NCBI GenBank assembly: GCA_964444975.1
Contig: CAYUJD010000002.1
Coordinates: 36,915 to 100,914, forward strand
DNA length: 64,000 bases
Source: VBAS01 sp964444975
GTDB taxonomy: Bacteria > Bacteroidota > Bacteroidia > Chitinophagales > Chitinophagaceae
Direction: 5' to 3'
Of this stretch, positions 26,057-35,760 are shown piece by piece (the first letter of the stretch is position 1; every line of letters begins with the position of its first letter). The position numbers and the translations under genes were made by a program. The notes under the pieces were generated by a model, which saw nothing but the letters and a program-made list of their open reading frames with translations, did not search any database and was not told the origin of the DNA.

Positions 26057-28585
26057 ATGCTTAGGAAACTTTGGCTTGCCTGGCTTATTTTCTTTTTTGT
26101 TTCAGCGGATGCACAGTTAAAATCTCCCGATGAATTTTTGGGCTATAAAACCGGTACCCGTTATACCCCCCACTGGAAAATTGTAAACTATTTTCAACAC
26201 ATTGCCGCTAATGCATCAGCCCATGTGAAACTGGAACAATATGGCCAAACCAACGAAGGCCGCCCGCTACTGCTGGCCTTTATTTCATCAGCAGAAAATA
26301 TAAGCAGGCTGGAGCAGATACGGTTGAACAATATGCGGCTCGCCAACCTTGCCAGAGACCGGGTGGCACCCCTTGAAGAAGGGGCGCCTGCACTTGTGTG
26401 GCTGAGCTATAATGTGCATGGAAACGAAACTTCATCGTCCGAAGCAGCCATGATGACTGCGTGGGCATTGATTGATCCGTCGAATGCCAAAACAAAAGAA
26501 TGGCTGAAAAATACGGTGGTCATCATGGACCCCTGCATCAATCCTGACGGCAGGGACAGGTATGTGAACTGGTTTAATTCAGTGGTTGGCAAAAACATGA
26601 ACCCTTCGTGGAATGCAAGGGAACACCGTGAGCCATGGCCCGGCGGCCGCACCAATCATTACAATTTCGACCTGAACCGCGACTGGGCCTGGCAAACACA
26701 GGCCGAAAGCCGGCAGCGGATAAAAATGTACAACCAGTGGATGCCCCATGTGCATGTGGATTATCACGAGCAGGGCTTTAACAATCCCTATTACTTCGCA
26801 CCGGCAGCACAGCCGTATCATGAAGTGATTACCCAATGGCAGCGTGATTTCCAGGTGACGCTGGGTAAAAATCATGCAAAACATTTTGACGCCAACGGCT
26901 GGCTGTATTTTACCAAAGAAGTGTTTGACCTTTTTTATCCAAGCTATGGCGATACTTATCCTACTTACAACGGCGCCATCGGCATGACGTACGAACAGGC
27001 AGGACATTCTTTTGCCGGCCTGGGAGTAATTACCGATGAAGGCGACACACTGACCCTGCTTGACCGGGTGATGCATCACTATACCACAGGCATCAGTACT
27101 ATTGAAACCAGCTCACTGAACGCTGCAAGACTGGTGAAGGAGTTCAGGAAATTTTTCAACGATGCTGTCACTGCAGGAATAGGAGAATACAAAACATACC
27201 TGGTAAAACACCGTGATGCCGACAGGGAAAGACTAATTGCGTTGACAGAATTGCTGGAGAAAAATGAAATACAGTATGAATATGCGGGGGCAAGCACACG
27301 GGGCACCTTGGCCGGTTATAATTATTTTGCAGGCAAAGATGAAATGTTCACAATAGAAACTGGCGACTTGCTGGTGCAGTCGCAGCAGCCGCGGTCGGCC
27401 ATGGTGAAGGTATTGTTTGAGCCCAGGAGCAGGCTGGTTGATTCCAACACGTACGATATCACTGCATGGTCGCTGCCTTATGTGTATGGATTGAAAACAT
27501 TTGCTTTAAAAACAAAACTACAAACCGCTGCGGGCACAGGACCATTACCAATTACAAATAACGCCGGTGATGCATACGGCTATGTTATCCGCTGGCAGGG
27601 GCTGCAAAGCGTGAAGACGCTGGCGCAGCTGCTGCAAAAAGGAGTGAAGGTTCGGTTTGCTGAAACCCCATTTGAAGTAAGCGGCCAGCAGTTCGACAGG
27701 GGCTCGCTGATTATAATAAAGAAAGGAAATGAAAAATTCGGCAGCAGCCTGCCATCCATCGTCAATGAAGCGTGTAATGCAAACAATGTAAAGGCCAATG
27801 TAATTACCACCGGTTTTGTTGACAAAGGATATGATTTCGGCAGCAGCAAAGTGCATGCGATGAAGGCCCCCCGTGTGGCGCTGCTTACCGGCGAAGGAGT
27901 AAGTTCAAACAGCGCCGGAGAAATCTGGCATTTCTTCGAGCAGGTGATTGATTACCCGCTGACGCTGATCAATGCAAATGATTTCGGGCGGGTCAGCTGG
28001 AATGATTATGACATTATCATCATGCCTTCGGGCAATTACCGTTTTCTTACAGAAAAACCTTCGGCTGACCAGCTGAAAGACTGGGTTAACAAAGGCGGCA
28101 GGCTGGTGGCGCTGGAAGGCGCCGTGGCGCAGCTGGCAAGAACTGATTGGGCCATCAAAGCAAGAAAGGCCGATGATACCAGCGATAAAAAAGACACTTA
28201 TGCTGCGCTGAATGTGTATGAAGAAAGAGAAAGAGATTTTCTTACCGGTAATATTCCCGGTTCCATTTTCAGAGTAGAACTGGATAATACGCACCCCCTG
28301 GCATTCGGCTATCCTGATTTTTATTACACCCTCAAGCAGGATGATGCCATGTATGAATTTATAAAAGACGGCGGCTGGAATGTAGGCGTGCTAAAAAAAG
28401 AATCACAGGTGTCGGGCTTTGTGGGTTCAGCATTAAAAGACAAGATAAAAGACGGGCTGGTATTCGGTGTGCAGGATATGGGTTCGGGAAAAATCGTTTA
28501 CCTGGCCGACAACCTGCTGTTTCGCAGCTTTTGGGAAAATGGCAAGCTGATGTTTTGCAATGCGGTTTTTTTGGTGGGGCAGTAG
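26057..28585 (+). CDS. M14-family zinc carboxypeptidase, secreted
   Basis: An 842-residue protein with a signal peptide (residues 1-19, ending ADAQ). The M14 catalytic domain shows the zinc ligands in NVHGNETSS (HxxE), the substrate residues NPDGRDRY and NFDLNRDW, the third zinc ligand histidine in HVDYHEQG and the general base glutamate in GMTYEQAG. The C-terminal half contains a glutamine-amidotransferase-like Rossmann region (DYDIIIMPSGNY) of unknown role. It probably trims peptides in the periplasm. It is first in a same-strand group with PIG-L and a symporter. Confidence 0.9.
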   Translation: MLRKLWLAWLIFFFVSADAQLKSPDEFLGYKTGTRYTPHWKIVNYFQHIAANASAHVKLEQYGQTNEGRPLLLAFISSAENISRLEQIRLNNMRLANLARDRVAPLEEGAPALVWLSYNVHGNETSSSEAAMMTAWALIDPSNAKTKEWLKNTVVIMDPCINPDGRDRYVNWFNSVVGKNMNPSWNAREHREPWPGGRTNHYNFDLNRDWAWQTQAESRQRIKMYNQWMPHVHVDYHEQGFNNPYYFAPAAQPYHEVITQWQRDFQVTLGKNHAKHFDANGWLYFTKEVFDLFYPSYGDTYPTYNGAIGMTYEQAGHSFAGLGVITDEGDTLTLLDRVMHHYTTGISTIETSSLNAARLVKEFRKFFNDAVTAGIGEYKTYLVKHRDADRERLIALTELLEKNEIQYEYAGASTRGTLAGYNYFAGKDEMFTIETGDLLVQSQQPRSAMVKVLFEPRSRLVDSNTYDITAWSLPYVYGLKTFALKTKLQTAAGTGPLPITNNAGDAYGYVIRWQGLQSVKTLAQLLQKGVKVRFAETPFEVSGQQFDRGSLIIIKKGNEKFGSSLPSIVNEACNANNVKANVITTGFVDKGYDFGSSKVHAMKAPRVALLTGEGVSSNSAGEIWHFFEQVIDYPLTLINANDFGRVSWNDYDIIIMPSGNYRFLTEKPSADQLKDWVNKGGRLVALEGAVAQLARTDWAIKARKADDTSDKKDTYAALNVYEERERDFLTGNIPGSIFRVELDNTHPLAFGYPDFYYTLKQDDAMYEFIKDGGWNVGVLKKESQVSGFVGSALKDKIKDGLVFGVQDMGSGKIVYLADNLLFRSFWENGKLMFCNAVFLVGQ

Positions 28586-28695
28586 TGTGTAGTGAGACGT
28601 GAGATGTGAAAGGGGAAACGGCAGTAATTGCCAATCATAATTTTTAGCAGGCTTTTTGAAAGCTATCGGTTATTTTAGCGAACTAATTTTATTTC

Positions 28696-31188
28696 ATGAG
28701 AAAAACTTTCAATATTTTTCTTTATCTCATTTTCTCTTTTCAGCTTTTGGCTCAACCACCCCAGACATGGTCTTCAGCCGAAATCTACCTGGGCATTAAA
28801 AAACTGAATGTGCTTGGCTCGGTGCTGTATGTGGCGGCTCATCCTGATGATGAAAACACCCGGCTGATTGCTTATTTATCAAAAGAAAGACTTTACCGCA
28901 CCGGCTACCTGTCAATTACCCGCGGCGATGGGGGGCAAAACCTGATTGGTGAAGAGCAGGGCATCGAGCTGGGACTGATAAGAACACAGGAACTGCTGGC
29001 CGCAAGAAGAATGGATGGCGGCGAACAGTTTTTCACCCGTGCATTTGATTTCGGATACTCAAAAAGTCCCGAAGAAACTTTTACCAAGTGGGACAAAGAA
29101 AAAATTTTGAGCGACGTGGTGTGGGTAATCCGCAAGTTTCAGCCCGATGTTGTCATTACGAGATTCCCGACTACCGGCGAAGGAGGGCATGGTCATCATA
29201 CCGCATCAGCCATTTTGGCCAATGAAGCCTTCAGCGCAGCAATTGATCCCAATCGTTTTCCCGAACAATTAAAATATGTGGCGCCCTGGCAGGTAAAACG
29301 TGTGCTGTGGAATACGTTCAACTTTGGCGGCGCCAATACCCAAAGAGAAGATCAATATAAACTGGATGTGGGCGGCTACAATCCATTGCTGGGAAAAAGC
29401 TATGGAGAAATAGCTGCCGAAAGCCGCAGCCAGCACAAAAGCCAGGGCTTTGGCGTGCCCGCAGGCAGGGGCGAAGCGCTGGAATATTTTACCGCCACCC
29501 AAGGCGATCAGCCGGTAAAAGACTTGATGGAAGGAATAGATGTGAGCTGGAAAAAAGTGAATGGCGGCGATCTGATAGAAAATATGGCAAACGAACTGGC
29601 CGCATCGTTTGATTTTCTTCATCCGGAAAAATCTGTAAAAGGACTGGTGGAATTTTATAAAGCGCTGGATGCTTTGCCGGCCGGCTACTGGAGAAATCAA
29701 AAGTTAAGTGAAGCAAAAGAACTGATTGCTCAATGCAGTGGTTTGTGGATAGATGTTTTTTCAGGAGAACAGTTTGCCGTGCAGTCAGATTCTGTCCGGT
29801 TCAATTTTCAGTTTAACAACCGGCTGGGTATGAATGCAACCCTGAAAAAAATTTCAGTGGATGGGTTTGATAGTGTTTTCAACCAGGCGCTGGCCCGTAA
29901 CAGGAACCTGAATTTTGCCAAAACAATTTTTGTGCCTGCATCAAAACCGCTGACACAACCCTACTGGCTGGAGAATAAAATGCAGGAAGGATATTTCAAC
30001 GTAAGCAACCAGCAGCTGATTGGCATGCCCGATGTGCAGCCGGCATACCTGGTAAACTTTACCCTGAGTATCGAAGGCGTTGATTTCACTTTTTCAAGGC
30101 CGGCAAAGCATAAGTTTACCGACCCGGTGAAAGGGGAAGTTTACTGGCCACTGGTGGTGGCACCACCTGTCATCATCAGCCCCACGGAGGATGTGAAGGT
30201 TGTGTTGGATGAAAAGGAAAACTATTACGGTGCAGTTTCCCTAAAGGGAATGAAAAAAGATTTTTACGGAAAAATCGCTGCGGTTTCAGCCGTGGATAAA
30301 AAAAATCTTCCCGGGTTTACTTTCAGCAATACGTTGCTCGCATTCAGTACAAAAAACCAGGTAACGGCAATAAAGTATAACGGGCAGGGAAGCAGGTCAT
30401 CGCTTAATGTACTGTTTACCATAAACGACAGCTTGGGAAAAACAATAACCGGCAGCGACAAACATGAAATCCGGTACGATCATATTCCTGCCATCAATTA
30501 TTTTCACGATGCTGAGGTAGCTATGAAGTATGTGGATGTAAAAACTTATGGCAAGAAAATCGGTTACATCGTTGGCGCCGGCGACAAAGTACCCGAAGCG
30601 CTGGAGCAAATGGGGTATGAGGTGCACTTGCTGAACCAGAAGGAAATTTCAAAAAACCCGCTGGATAAATTTGATGCCATCATTGTCGGTGTCAGGGCCT
30701 ACAACACGATTGAGTGGCTCGGAAATTACTACGATAAAATGATGAAGTACGTGGAAGATGGCGGCAACCTGGTTGTGCAATACAACACCAATAATTTTCT
30801 GGGCGGGGTGCGGTCAAAAATCGGGCCCTATAATTTTTCCATTACACGCAACCGGGTAACGGATGAAAATGCACCCGTCACTTTTCTGAAGCCGGAACAC
30901 CCCGTTTTGAATTTTCCCAATAAAATAACCGCCGAAGATTTCAAGGGCTGGGTACAGGAAAGAAGCATTTATGATGCGGCAGATTCAAGCGGCAAATTTG
31001 AAAAAATACTCGCCATGAATGACCCTGGTGAAAAACCCGACGACGGCAGCCTGATTATTGCAAAATATGGTAAAGGATATTTTACCTACACAGGACTTGT
31101 ATTTTTCCGCCAGCTGCCGGCTGCTGTGCCCGGCGCTTACAGGTTGCTGGCAAACCTGGTTGCGCTTAACAGGAAAAAAGCTTTCTGA
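28696..31188 (+). CDS. PIG-L family (LmbE-like) deacetylase, secreted
   Basis: An 830-residue protein with a signal peptide (ending FQLLAQ). The N-terminal LmbE domain holds the zinc motif AAHPDDE (about residues 49-55) and GEGGHGHHTASA with the third ligand. Members remove N-acetyl groups from glucosamine-containing compounds. The remaining ~500 residues are beta-rich, with a late amidotransferase-like Rossmann segment (KFDAIIVGVRAYNT), an arrangement seen in large Bacteroidota PIG-L proteins. The stop overlaps the start of a tiny membrane gene by one base (TGATG). Confidence 0.9.
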   Translation: MRKTFNIFLYLIFSFQLLAQPPQTWSSAEIYLGIKKLNVLGSVLYVAAHPDDENTRLIAYLSKERLYRTGYLSITRGDGGQNLIGEEQGIELGLIRTQELLAARRMDGGEQFFTRAFDFGYSKSPEETFTKWDKEKILSDVVWVIRKFQPDVVITRFPTTGEGGHGHHTASAILANEAFSAAIDPNRFPEQLKYVAPWQVKRVLWNTFNFGGANTQREDQYKLDVGGYNPLLGKSYGEIAAESRSQHKSQGFGVPAGRGEALEYFTATQGDQPVKDLMEGIDVSWKKVNGGDLIENMANELAASFDFLHPEKSVKGLVEFYKALDALPAGYWRNQKLSEAKELIAQCSGLWIDVFSGEQFAVQSDSVRFNFQFNNRLGMNATLKKISVDGFDSVFNQALARNRNLNFAKTIFVPASKPLTQPYWLENKMQEGYFNVSNQQLIGMPDVQPAYLVNFTLSIEGVDFTFSRPAKHKFTDPVKGEVYWPLVVAPPVIISPTEDVKVVLDEKENYYGAVSLKGMKKDFYGKIAAVSAVDKKNLPGFTFSNTLLAFSTKNQVTAIKYNGQGSRSSLNVLFTINDSLGKTITGSDKHEIRYDHIPAINYFHDAEVAMKYVDVKTYGKKIGYIVGAGDKVPEALEQMGYEVHLLNQKEISKNPLDKFDAIIVGVRAYNTIEWLGNYYDKMMKYVEDGGNLVVQYNTNNFLGGVRSKIGPYNFSITRNRVTDENAPVTFLKPEHPVLNFPNKITAEDFKGWVQERSIYDAADSSGKFEKILAMNDPGEKPDDGSLIIAKYGKGYFTYTGLVFFRQLPAAVPGAYRLLANLVALNRKKAF

Positions 31189-31343
31189 TGAACACGGGCG
31201 ATGATACAAGAAGGGTGATGGCAGTAATAGTAACGGTGGTCATTGGGCTATTTCTCGGCCTGCTTATTAAAAAAGTAACTATCGGCTTGCTGATTGGGCT
31301 TGCACTGGGCCTCTTATTGTCGGGGCTGGTAAGAAAAAAGTAG
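31188..31343 (+). CDS. 51-residue two-helix membrane protein
   Basis: The ATG shares its A with the PIG-L stop codon (TGATG), strong evidence for translational coupling. After a charged start (MNTGDDTRR) come two hydrophobic stretches (about residues 11-27 and 31-47), split by KK and ending RKK, so it should be a small inner-membrane hairpin. I do not recognise a family. Its place between the deacetylase and the symporter suggests a transport or assembly helper. Confidence 0.7.
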   Translation: MNTGDDTRRVMAVIVTVVIGLFLGLLIKKVTIGLLIGLALGLLLSGLVRKK

Positions 31344-31457
31344 TTTGAAGATAAATTTTCAATGCACAATGCTCCATGTTCAATTCTCAATTTGAACAAT
31401 TTCTGATAATTGAACATCGGACCCTGAGAGTTGAATATTTGCCAATTTAATAATCAA

Positions 31458-31580
31458 ATGAACGAAAGCAAAGAGAAAATACCTCTATTTAAATCCTGGA
31501 CTCACTGGTATGTATTTGTTCTTGCTATTCTTGCGCTGCTGATTATTCTATTCAATCTTTTTACCAAAGCCTTTTCATGA
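31458..31580 (+). CDS. 40-residue single-helix membrane protein coupled to symporter
   Basis: The 40-codon frame begins MNESKEKIPLFKSWTHWYVF and continues into one membrane helix (about residues 17-35). Its stop overlaps the symporter start by 4 nt (ATGA), so the two are translationally coupled. It may be a small accessory subunit of the transporter, as known for other small proteins that bind secondary transporters; this is inference. Confidence 0.75.
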   Translation: MNESKEKIPLFKSWTHWYVFVLAILALLIILFNLFTKAFS

Positions 31581-33310
31581 CCCAGCTTGATTGGATAATA
31601 CTCATAGTCACACTTGCAGGCATCATAACCTATGGGTTGTACAAAAGCCGGGTCACGCATAATCTCGATGGCTACCTGCTGGCCAATCGCAGCATGCCAT
31701 GGGGGCTGGTGCTGCTGAGCATTATGGGCACACAGGCCAGCGCCATCACTTTTCTTTCGGCGCCAGGCCAGGCGTATACTGATGGCATGCGGTTCGTGCA
31801 GTATTATTTCGGGTTGCCCATCGCCATGGTAGTCATCTGCATATTTTTTGTTCCCATATTCAGCCGGCTGAAAGTTTATACTGCATACGAATATCTTGAA
31901 AACAGGTTTGACAATAAAACAAGAGCACTTACTTCGTTTCTTTTCTTACTGCAGCGGGGCTTATCAACCGGCATCAGCGTGTTTGCGCCTTCCATCATTC
32001 TTTCATCTATTTTGGGATGGGATATTTATATCACCAATATCCTGATGGGAGGACTGCTTATTATTTATACGCTCAGCGGTGGCGCCAAAGCGGTGGCTTA
32101 CACACAGCAGCTTCAGCTTATCATCATTTTTACAGGCATGTTCCTGGCCGGCTATATGGTAGTGAGGTTATTGCCTGATGGTTTTGGTTTTACTGAAGCG
32201 CTGCATGCCGGCGGCAGCATGGGCAAACTGAACGTAATTACTACCGGCATCAGCAACGGGAAGTTTAACTGGAGCGATCAGTACAACCTGCTGAGCGGAA
32301 TCATCGGCGGTTTTTTTCTTGCCCTTTCATATTTCGGCACCGACCAGAGCCAGGTGGGCCGTTATCTCACTGCAAAAAATTTAACTGAAAGCCGGCTTGG
32401 CCTGCTGATGAACGGGTTGGTAAAAGTGCCGATGCAGTTTCTCATCCTGCTGGTGGGAGTGCTGGTATTTTCATTTTACCAGTTTCACCGGGCGCCGGTA
32501 TTTTTTAATGAATCGCTTGCAGCAAGGGCGGCAAAAACAGAATATGGCAGCCGGCTTGCACAAGTGGAAATGAATTACAACAAAATTATTGCATCCATTC
32601 CGGGCTGGCGGCAGCAGATACAACATAGTACCCCTGGTAATGAAAGTGAAATTGAAAACCTGGAAAAGAAAATAAAGCAGGCCAATGCAACTGCCGATTC
32701 ATTGAAAAAAGAATACAAAAAAATTCTTGCCCAAGCCATACCCGGCGCTGACACTAACGATACGAATTATATTTTTATCCGCTTTGTGGTGGATTACCTG
32801 CCCGAAGGCCTGGTCGGTTTACTCATCGCTATTATTTTTCTTGCATCGTGGGGCAGCATCGCAGCGGCGCTGAACTCACTTGCATCCAGCACCATGGTTG
32901 ACTTTCACCGGCGATACTCAAAAAAGCCGATTGCACCCGAAAAAGAATTCTGGATTTCGCACTGGTACACGCTGGCATGGGGCATCTTCTGCATCATTGT
33001 GGCCATGTTTGCCTACAACATCGGCAACAGCCTGATTGAAGCGGTGAATGTGCTGGGCTCTTTGTTTTACGGCGTGATTCTGGGTGTGTTCCTGGTTGCT
33101 TTTTTTATGAAAAAAATCCGCAGCGGTTCCATTGTTTTTATTGCTGCCCTGCTTGCTGAACTAATAGTGCTGACTGTTTTTATCCTGACAAAAATGAATT
33201 ATTTCAAGCTGGGTTTTTTGTGGCTGAACCCGATTGGGGCGTCTGGTGTGATTATTTTTTCCTGGTTGCTCCATCTGCTTTCTTTAAAAAAACAAAGCCC
33301 CGCAGTGTAG
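31577..33310 (+). CDS. Sodium:solute symporter (SSS family)
   Basis: A 577-residue inner-membrane Na+-driven importer with about 13 predicted helices. Early SSS motifs are visible (NRSMPWGLVLLSIMGTQASAITFLSAPGQAY) and ALSYFGTDQSQVGRYLTAK marks the core. Residues ~312-395 form an added hydrophilic, coiled-coil-like loop (ENLEKKIKQANATADSLKKEY) absent from classical members such as PutP. The substrate is unknown; the linked peptidase and deacetylase suggest a sugar or peptide released outside. Confidence 0.9.
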   Translation: MTQLDWIILIVTLAGIITYGLYKSRVTHNLDGYLLANRSMPWGLVLLSIMGTQASAITFLSAPGQAYTDGMRFVQYYFGLPIAMVVICIFFVPIFSRLKVYTAYEYLENRFDNKTRALTSFLFLLQRGLSTGISVFAPSIILSSILGWDIYITNILMGGLLIIYTLSGGAKAVAYTQQLQLIIIFTGMFLAGYMVVRLLPDGFGFTEALHAGGSMGKLNVITTGISNGKFNWSDQYNLLSGIIGGFFLALSYFGTDQSQVGRYLTAKNLTESRLGLLMNGLVKVPMQFLILLVGVLVFSFYQFHRAPVFFNESLAARAAKTEYGSRLAQVEMNYNKIIASIPGWRQQIQHSTPGNESEIENLEKKIKQANATADSLKKEYKKILAQAIPGADTNDTNYIFIRFVVDYLPEGLVGLLIAIIFLASWGSIAAALNSLASSTMVDFHRRYSKKPIAPEKEFWISHWYTLAWGIFCIIVAMFAYNIGNSLIEAVNVLGSLFYGVILGVFLVAFFMKKIRSGSIVFIAALLAELIVLTVFILTKMNYFKLGFLWLNPIGASGVIIFSWLLHLLSLKKQSPAV

Positions 33311-33328
33311 CAGGGCTAAAGCTTTTTT
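33294..33328 (+). terminator. Terminator after the symporter
   Basis: AGCCC and GGGCT arms around the stop codon form a hairpin, followed by a six-T run at 33323-33328. The stem overlaps the last codons of the symporter gene. Confidence 0.5.
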
Positions 33329-33337
33329 AAAAAAAGA

Positions 33338-34174
33338 TTATTTCAGTTCCTTTTGCAGATTTTCGTTCAGCGCCACATAATCGTCATTCTTTTCTTTTTT
33401 TGCAATTTCCATTGATTTGTTTGAAGCAGCAAGGGCTTCAGCTTTTTTGCCCATCATTTTCAAGGCACGGGCTTTTTGATAAAGCACCCAGAAGGCATTG
33501 GGATTTTGTGCATATGCTTTATCGAGCCATTCAACTGCTTTGGCCAGGTCTTTATTGTTTTCAATATAATAAAATGCAGCGGCGAAATAGGGGCGATTAT
33601 CCCTGTCCATCGCATTTTTTATCTGTTCCATCACTTTGCCGTCCACATCGGCCGAAACATGAAAGTCAACATACACATTATCCCAAATCAGACCCACGGA
33701 ACATTCATTACTTTTAATATCGCCGATGCTTATCATAAATGTTTCAACAGAAAAGGGAAGCGTTTGTACCTGGCTTTTTACCCGCACTACATCCATTTCC
33801 TGTTTATAGTCTGCAGGGCTGGTAACATCGGTTTGTTTTGAAATAATGAGGGTCCACTCGCTTTCACCGGGGATGGTGAGCAAGCCATATTTTCCTGCCG
33901 GCACTTTCACGCCGCCAACCATTACTTCTTCACCAAACGTAATGGTAGTGGCTGCATTGGCGCCGGTACGCCATACTTTGCCGTATGGCACCAGGTCACC
34001 AAAAATTTTCCGGCCTTTCACACCGGGACGGGAATAAGAAATTTCAATAGAGGATAATGCGAAGTCCTGTTTAATATTAGCCGTTGGGCTGGGAGCAGGA
34101 GTTCTGAGTTGTTGCGCATCTGTAGCAGTAAATGCACACAGTACAGCAGCACTGAGCATAATTTTTTTCATCAT
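33338..34174 (-). CDS. DUF2911 domain protein with TPR-like tail
   Basis: A 278-residue secreted protein with a signal peptide (to about residue 20). The DUF2911 block is clear (SYSRPGVKGRKIFGDLVPYGKVWRTGANAATTI). The last ~80 residues read as two tetratricopeptide-like helical pairs (AVEWLDKAYAQNPNAFWVLYQKARALKMMGKKAEAL). Its function is unknown. The start is set at MMKKIML because a TACCTTTG element lies 20 bp upstream, inside the longer open frame. Confidence 0.85.
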   Translation of the reverse strand: MMKKIMLSAAVLCAFTATDAQQLRTPAPSPTANIKQDFALSSIEISYSRPGVKGRKIFGDLVPYGKVWRTGANAATTITFGEEVMVGGVKVPAGKYGLLTIPGESEWTLIISKQTDVTSPADYKQEMDVVRVKSQVQTLPFSVETFMISIGDIKSNECSVGLIWDNVYVDFHVSADVDGKVMEQIKNAMDRDNRPYFAAAFYYIENNKDLAKAVEWLDKAYAQNPNAFWVLYQKARALKMMGKKAEALAASNKSMEIAKKEKNDDYVALNENLQKELK

Positions 34175-34194
34175 GACAATTTTGTTTAGGAAGG

Positions 34195-34202
34195 CAAAGG
34201 TA
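34195..34202 (-). promoter_or_regulatory. -7 element TACCTTTG for the DUF2911 gene
   Basis: Perfect minus-strand TAnnTTTG, 21 bp upstream of the chosen start. Confidence 0.6.
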
Positions 34203-34291
34203 GGGGAAATCAGAAGGCGGAAGTCAGAGGTAAAAAAATAAGAAAGTCTTACTAGCCGATAAGGAATTAATATTCCAGTCATCCAACATCA

Positions 34292-34330
34292 GCCCCTCCT
34301 TCGTCCCGAATAATCGGGACTACGGAGGGC
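34292..34330. repeat. Two-tier hairpin with GTCCCGA/TCGGGAC core
   Basis: The inner 7-bp stem (34303-34309 with 34314-34320, loop ATAA) sits inside an outer GCCC-CTCC/GGAGGGC stem. There is no T-run. A closely similar TCCCGAT/ATCGGGA hairpin lies behind the tRNA at 47851, so this may be a dispersed palindromic repeat. Confidence 0.6.
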
Positions 34331-34342
34331 AAGCAGGAGACC

Positions 34343-35695
34343 TCAATTTTTATCTACACTGATAGAAACGGTAGTTTTCGAACGGTTGCCTTTTCTTTTC
34401 CATTTGGGTCCTTCTTTCAGCAGGCGCACAGCTTCTTCATCACACTTTTTGCACTCCGATGATTTGGTAACTTTAATATTGACCGGCTGGCCGTTTTTAT
34501 CCACATTGAAGCTTAGCTCCACTTCGGCGCTACTGTTTTTGGGAAGAATTTCTTCGGGTATATTGATGTTGTTGGCCACATAGGTATTGTAGTTGCTCCA
34601 GCCTACTTCGGGTTCTTCCAGTTCGGCCGTTTCTTCACGGGCACGGCTGCTCACTACTTTGCGTGTATTGGCAAGTATTTCCGATCTGGCTTTTTCATCC
34701 TCCTGCATCACAATGCTGTTGGGCACAGCCGAAGGAAACAAACGGCAGGTAAGAGAATTATACCCGAGTGATCTTATCTGCACATCCATCATACTGTCGC
34801 TTGATATAAGATTGAACTGGCCTTTGATATCCGTGTAGGTTCCCACATTGTCGCGGGTATTCATCACATTGGCAAAGGGTACCGGGTTGTTTTGAGCATC
34901 CACTACACGGTAAATGTAAGAGTGAATAAGGTTAAAATAACCATCTGTTTTTTTATTTGTCCTTAAGCCGAACTCTTGTTTTTTCACCTTTGAAACATCA
35001 CCTGATACCAAACCCCGTCCGGTTTCTGAAAAGGAATCCTGTTTTGTTTTTGCCGCTGGTACTAACTCTTTATCTTTTGTACTGATTGCATTGGATGAAA
35101 CGACAGCCTCCTGTATTTTAATTTCTTTGTCATCATTTTTTAAACCGGCATCAGCCTCTGTTACCACAGCCTTATTCCTGGCAGAATCATTTTCCGCACC
35201 GGTACTTAAAACAGGAGTTCGATTTATTGCGTTTGCCTCAGACTTCACCGCCTCCAAATTGGCCGGGGGCTGTGAATCTTTTTTTTCTGCAACTGAAACT
35301 TTCAATTCGGGCAGGGAATCAGCCACAGGCGCTGTATTTTTTTCGGTTAGGGCAAGTTCATTTTTTTCGGGTTTAAAAAATAATTGTTGCGCCAGCACAC
35401 CCAGCCCGCCGATGATAATAATAGCAGCGGCTATCTTCAGCCAGGGGAACCTGCCGCGGGATAGCGGTATGGTTTTTAATTCGCTGTGTAACCTTGCGCT
35501 TAATTTTTCTTTCAGCGATTGAATATCCGCTTCCGTTGATTGAGAATTTTTATAACCTTCCATTGCCTCTGCAAGAAAGGCGTCTTCCATAGCAGCCTTT
35601 TCCATGGCGTGCATTTCAGCAGCGCTGAGGCGGCCTGCCCAATACTTTTCAATATCGGCGGCAGAATAATTTTTTATGCGCTTTTGCTCATCCAT
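34343..35695 (-). CDS. TonB-family protein with anti-sigma-like N-terminus
   Basis: 450 residues. A cytoplasmic N-terminus (YSAADIEKYWAGRLSAAEMHAMEKAAMEDAFLAEAMEGY), as found in Bacteroidota membrane regulators, is followed by one membrane helix (about residues 86-104). Then come a Lys/Ala/Glu-rich linker, a carboxypeptidase-regulatory-like domain (VVDAQNNPVPFANV...GYNSL) and a C-terminal TonB domain (VELSFNVDKNGQPVNIKVTKSSECKKCDEEAVRLLKEGPKW). It follows the ECF sigma gene with a 65-bp gap and probably controls that sigma factor while contacting the outer membrane. Confidence 0.82.
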   Translation of the reverse strand: MDEQKRIKNYSAADIEKYWAGRLSAAEMHAMEKAAMEDAFLAEAMEGYKNSQSTEADIQSLKEKLSARLHSELKTIPLSRGRFPWLKIAAAIIIIGGLGVLAQQLFFKPEKNELALTEKNTAPVADSLPELKVSVAEKKDSQPPANLEAVKSEANAINRTPVLSTGAENDSARNKAVVTEADAGLKNDDKEIKIQEAVVSSNAISTKDKELVPAAKTKQDSFSETGRGLVSGDVSKVKKQEFGLRTNKKTDGYFNLIHSYIYRVVDAQNNPVPFANVMNTRDNVGTYTDIKGQFNLISSDSMMDVQIRSLGYNSLTCRLFPSAVPNSIVMQEDEKARSEILANTRKVVSSRAREETAELEEPEVGWSNYNTYVANNINIPEEILPKNSSAEVELSFNVDKNGQPVNIKVTKSSECKKCDEEAVRLLKEGPKWKRKGNRSKTTVSISVDKN

Positions 35696-35760
35696 AATCC
35701 TTATTCAATTAATCAATATCCCTTATTAAAAATCCAATCTCTTATCGCAAATCTCATACT

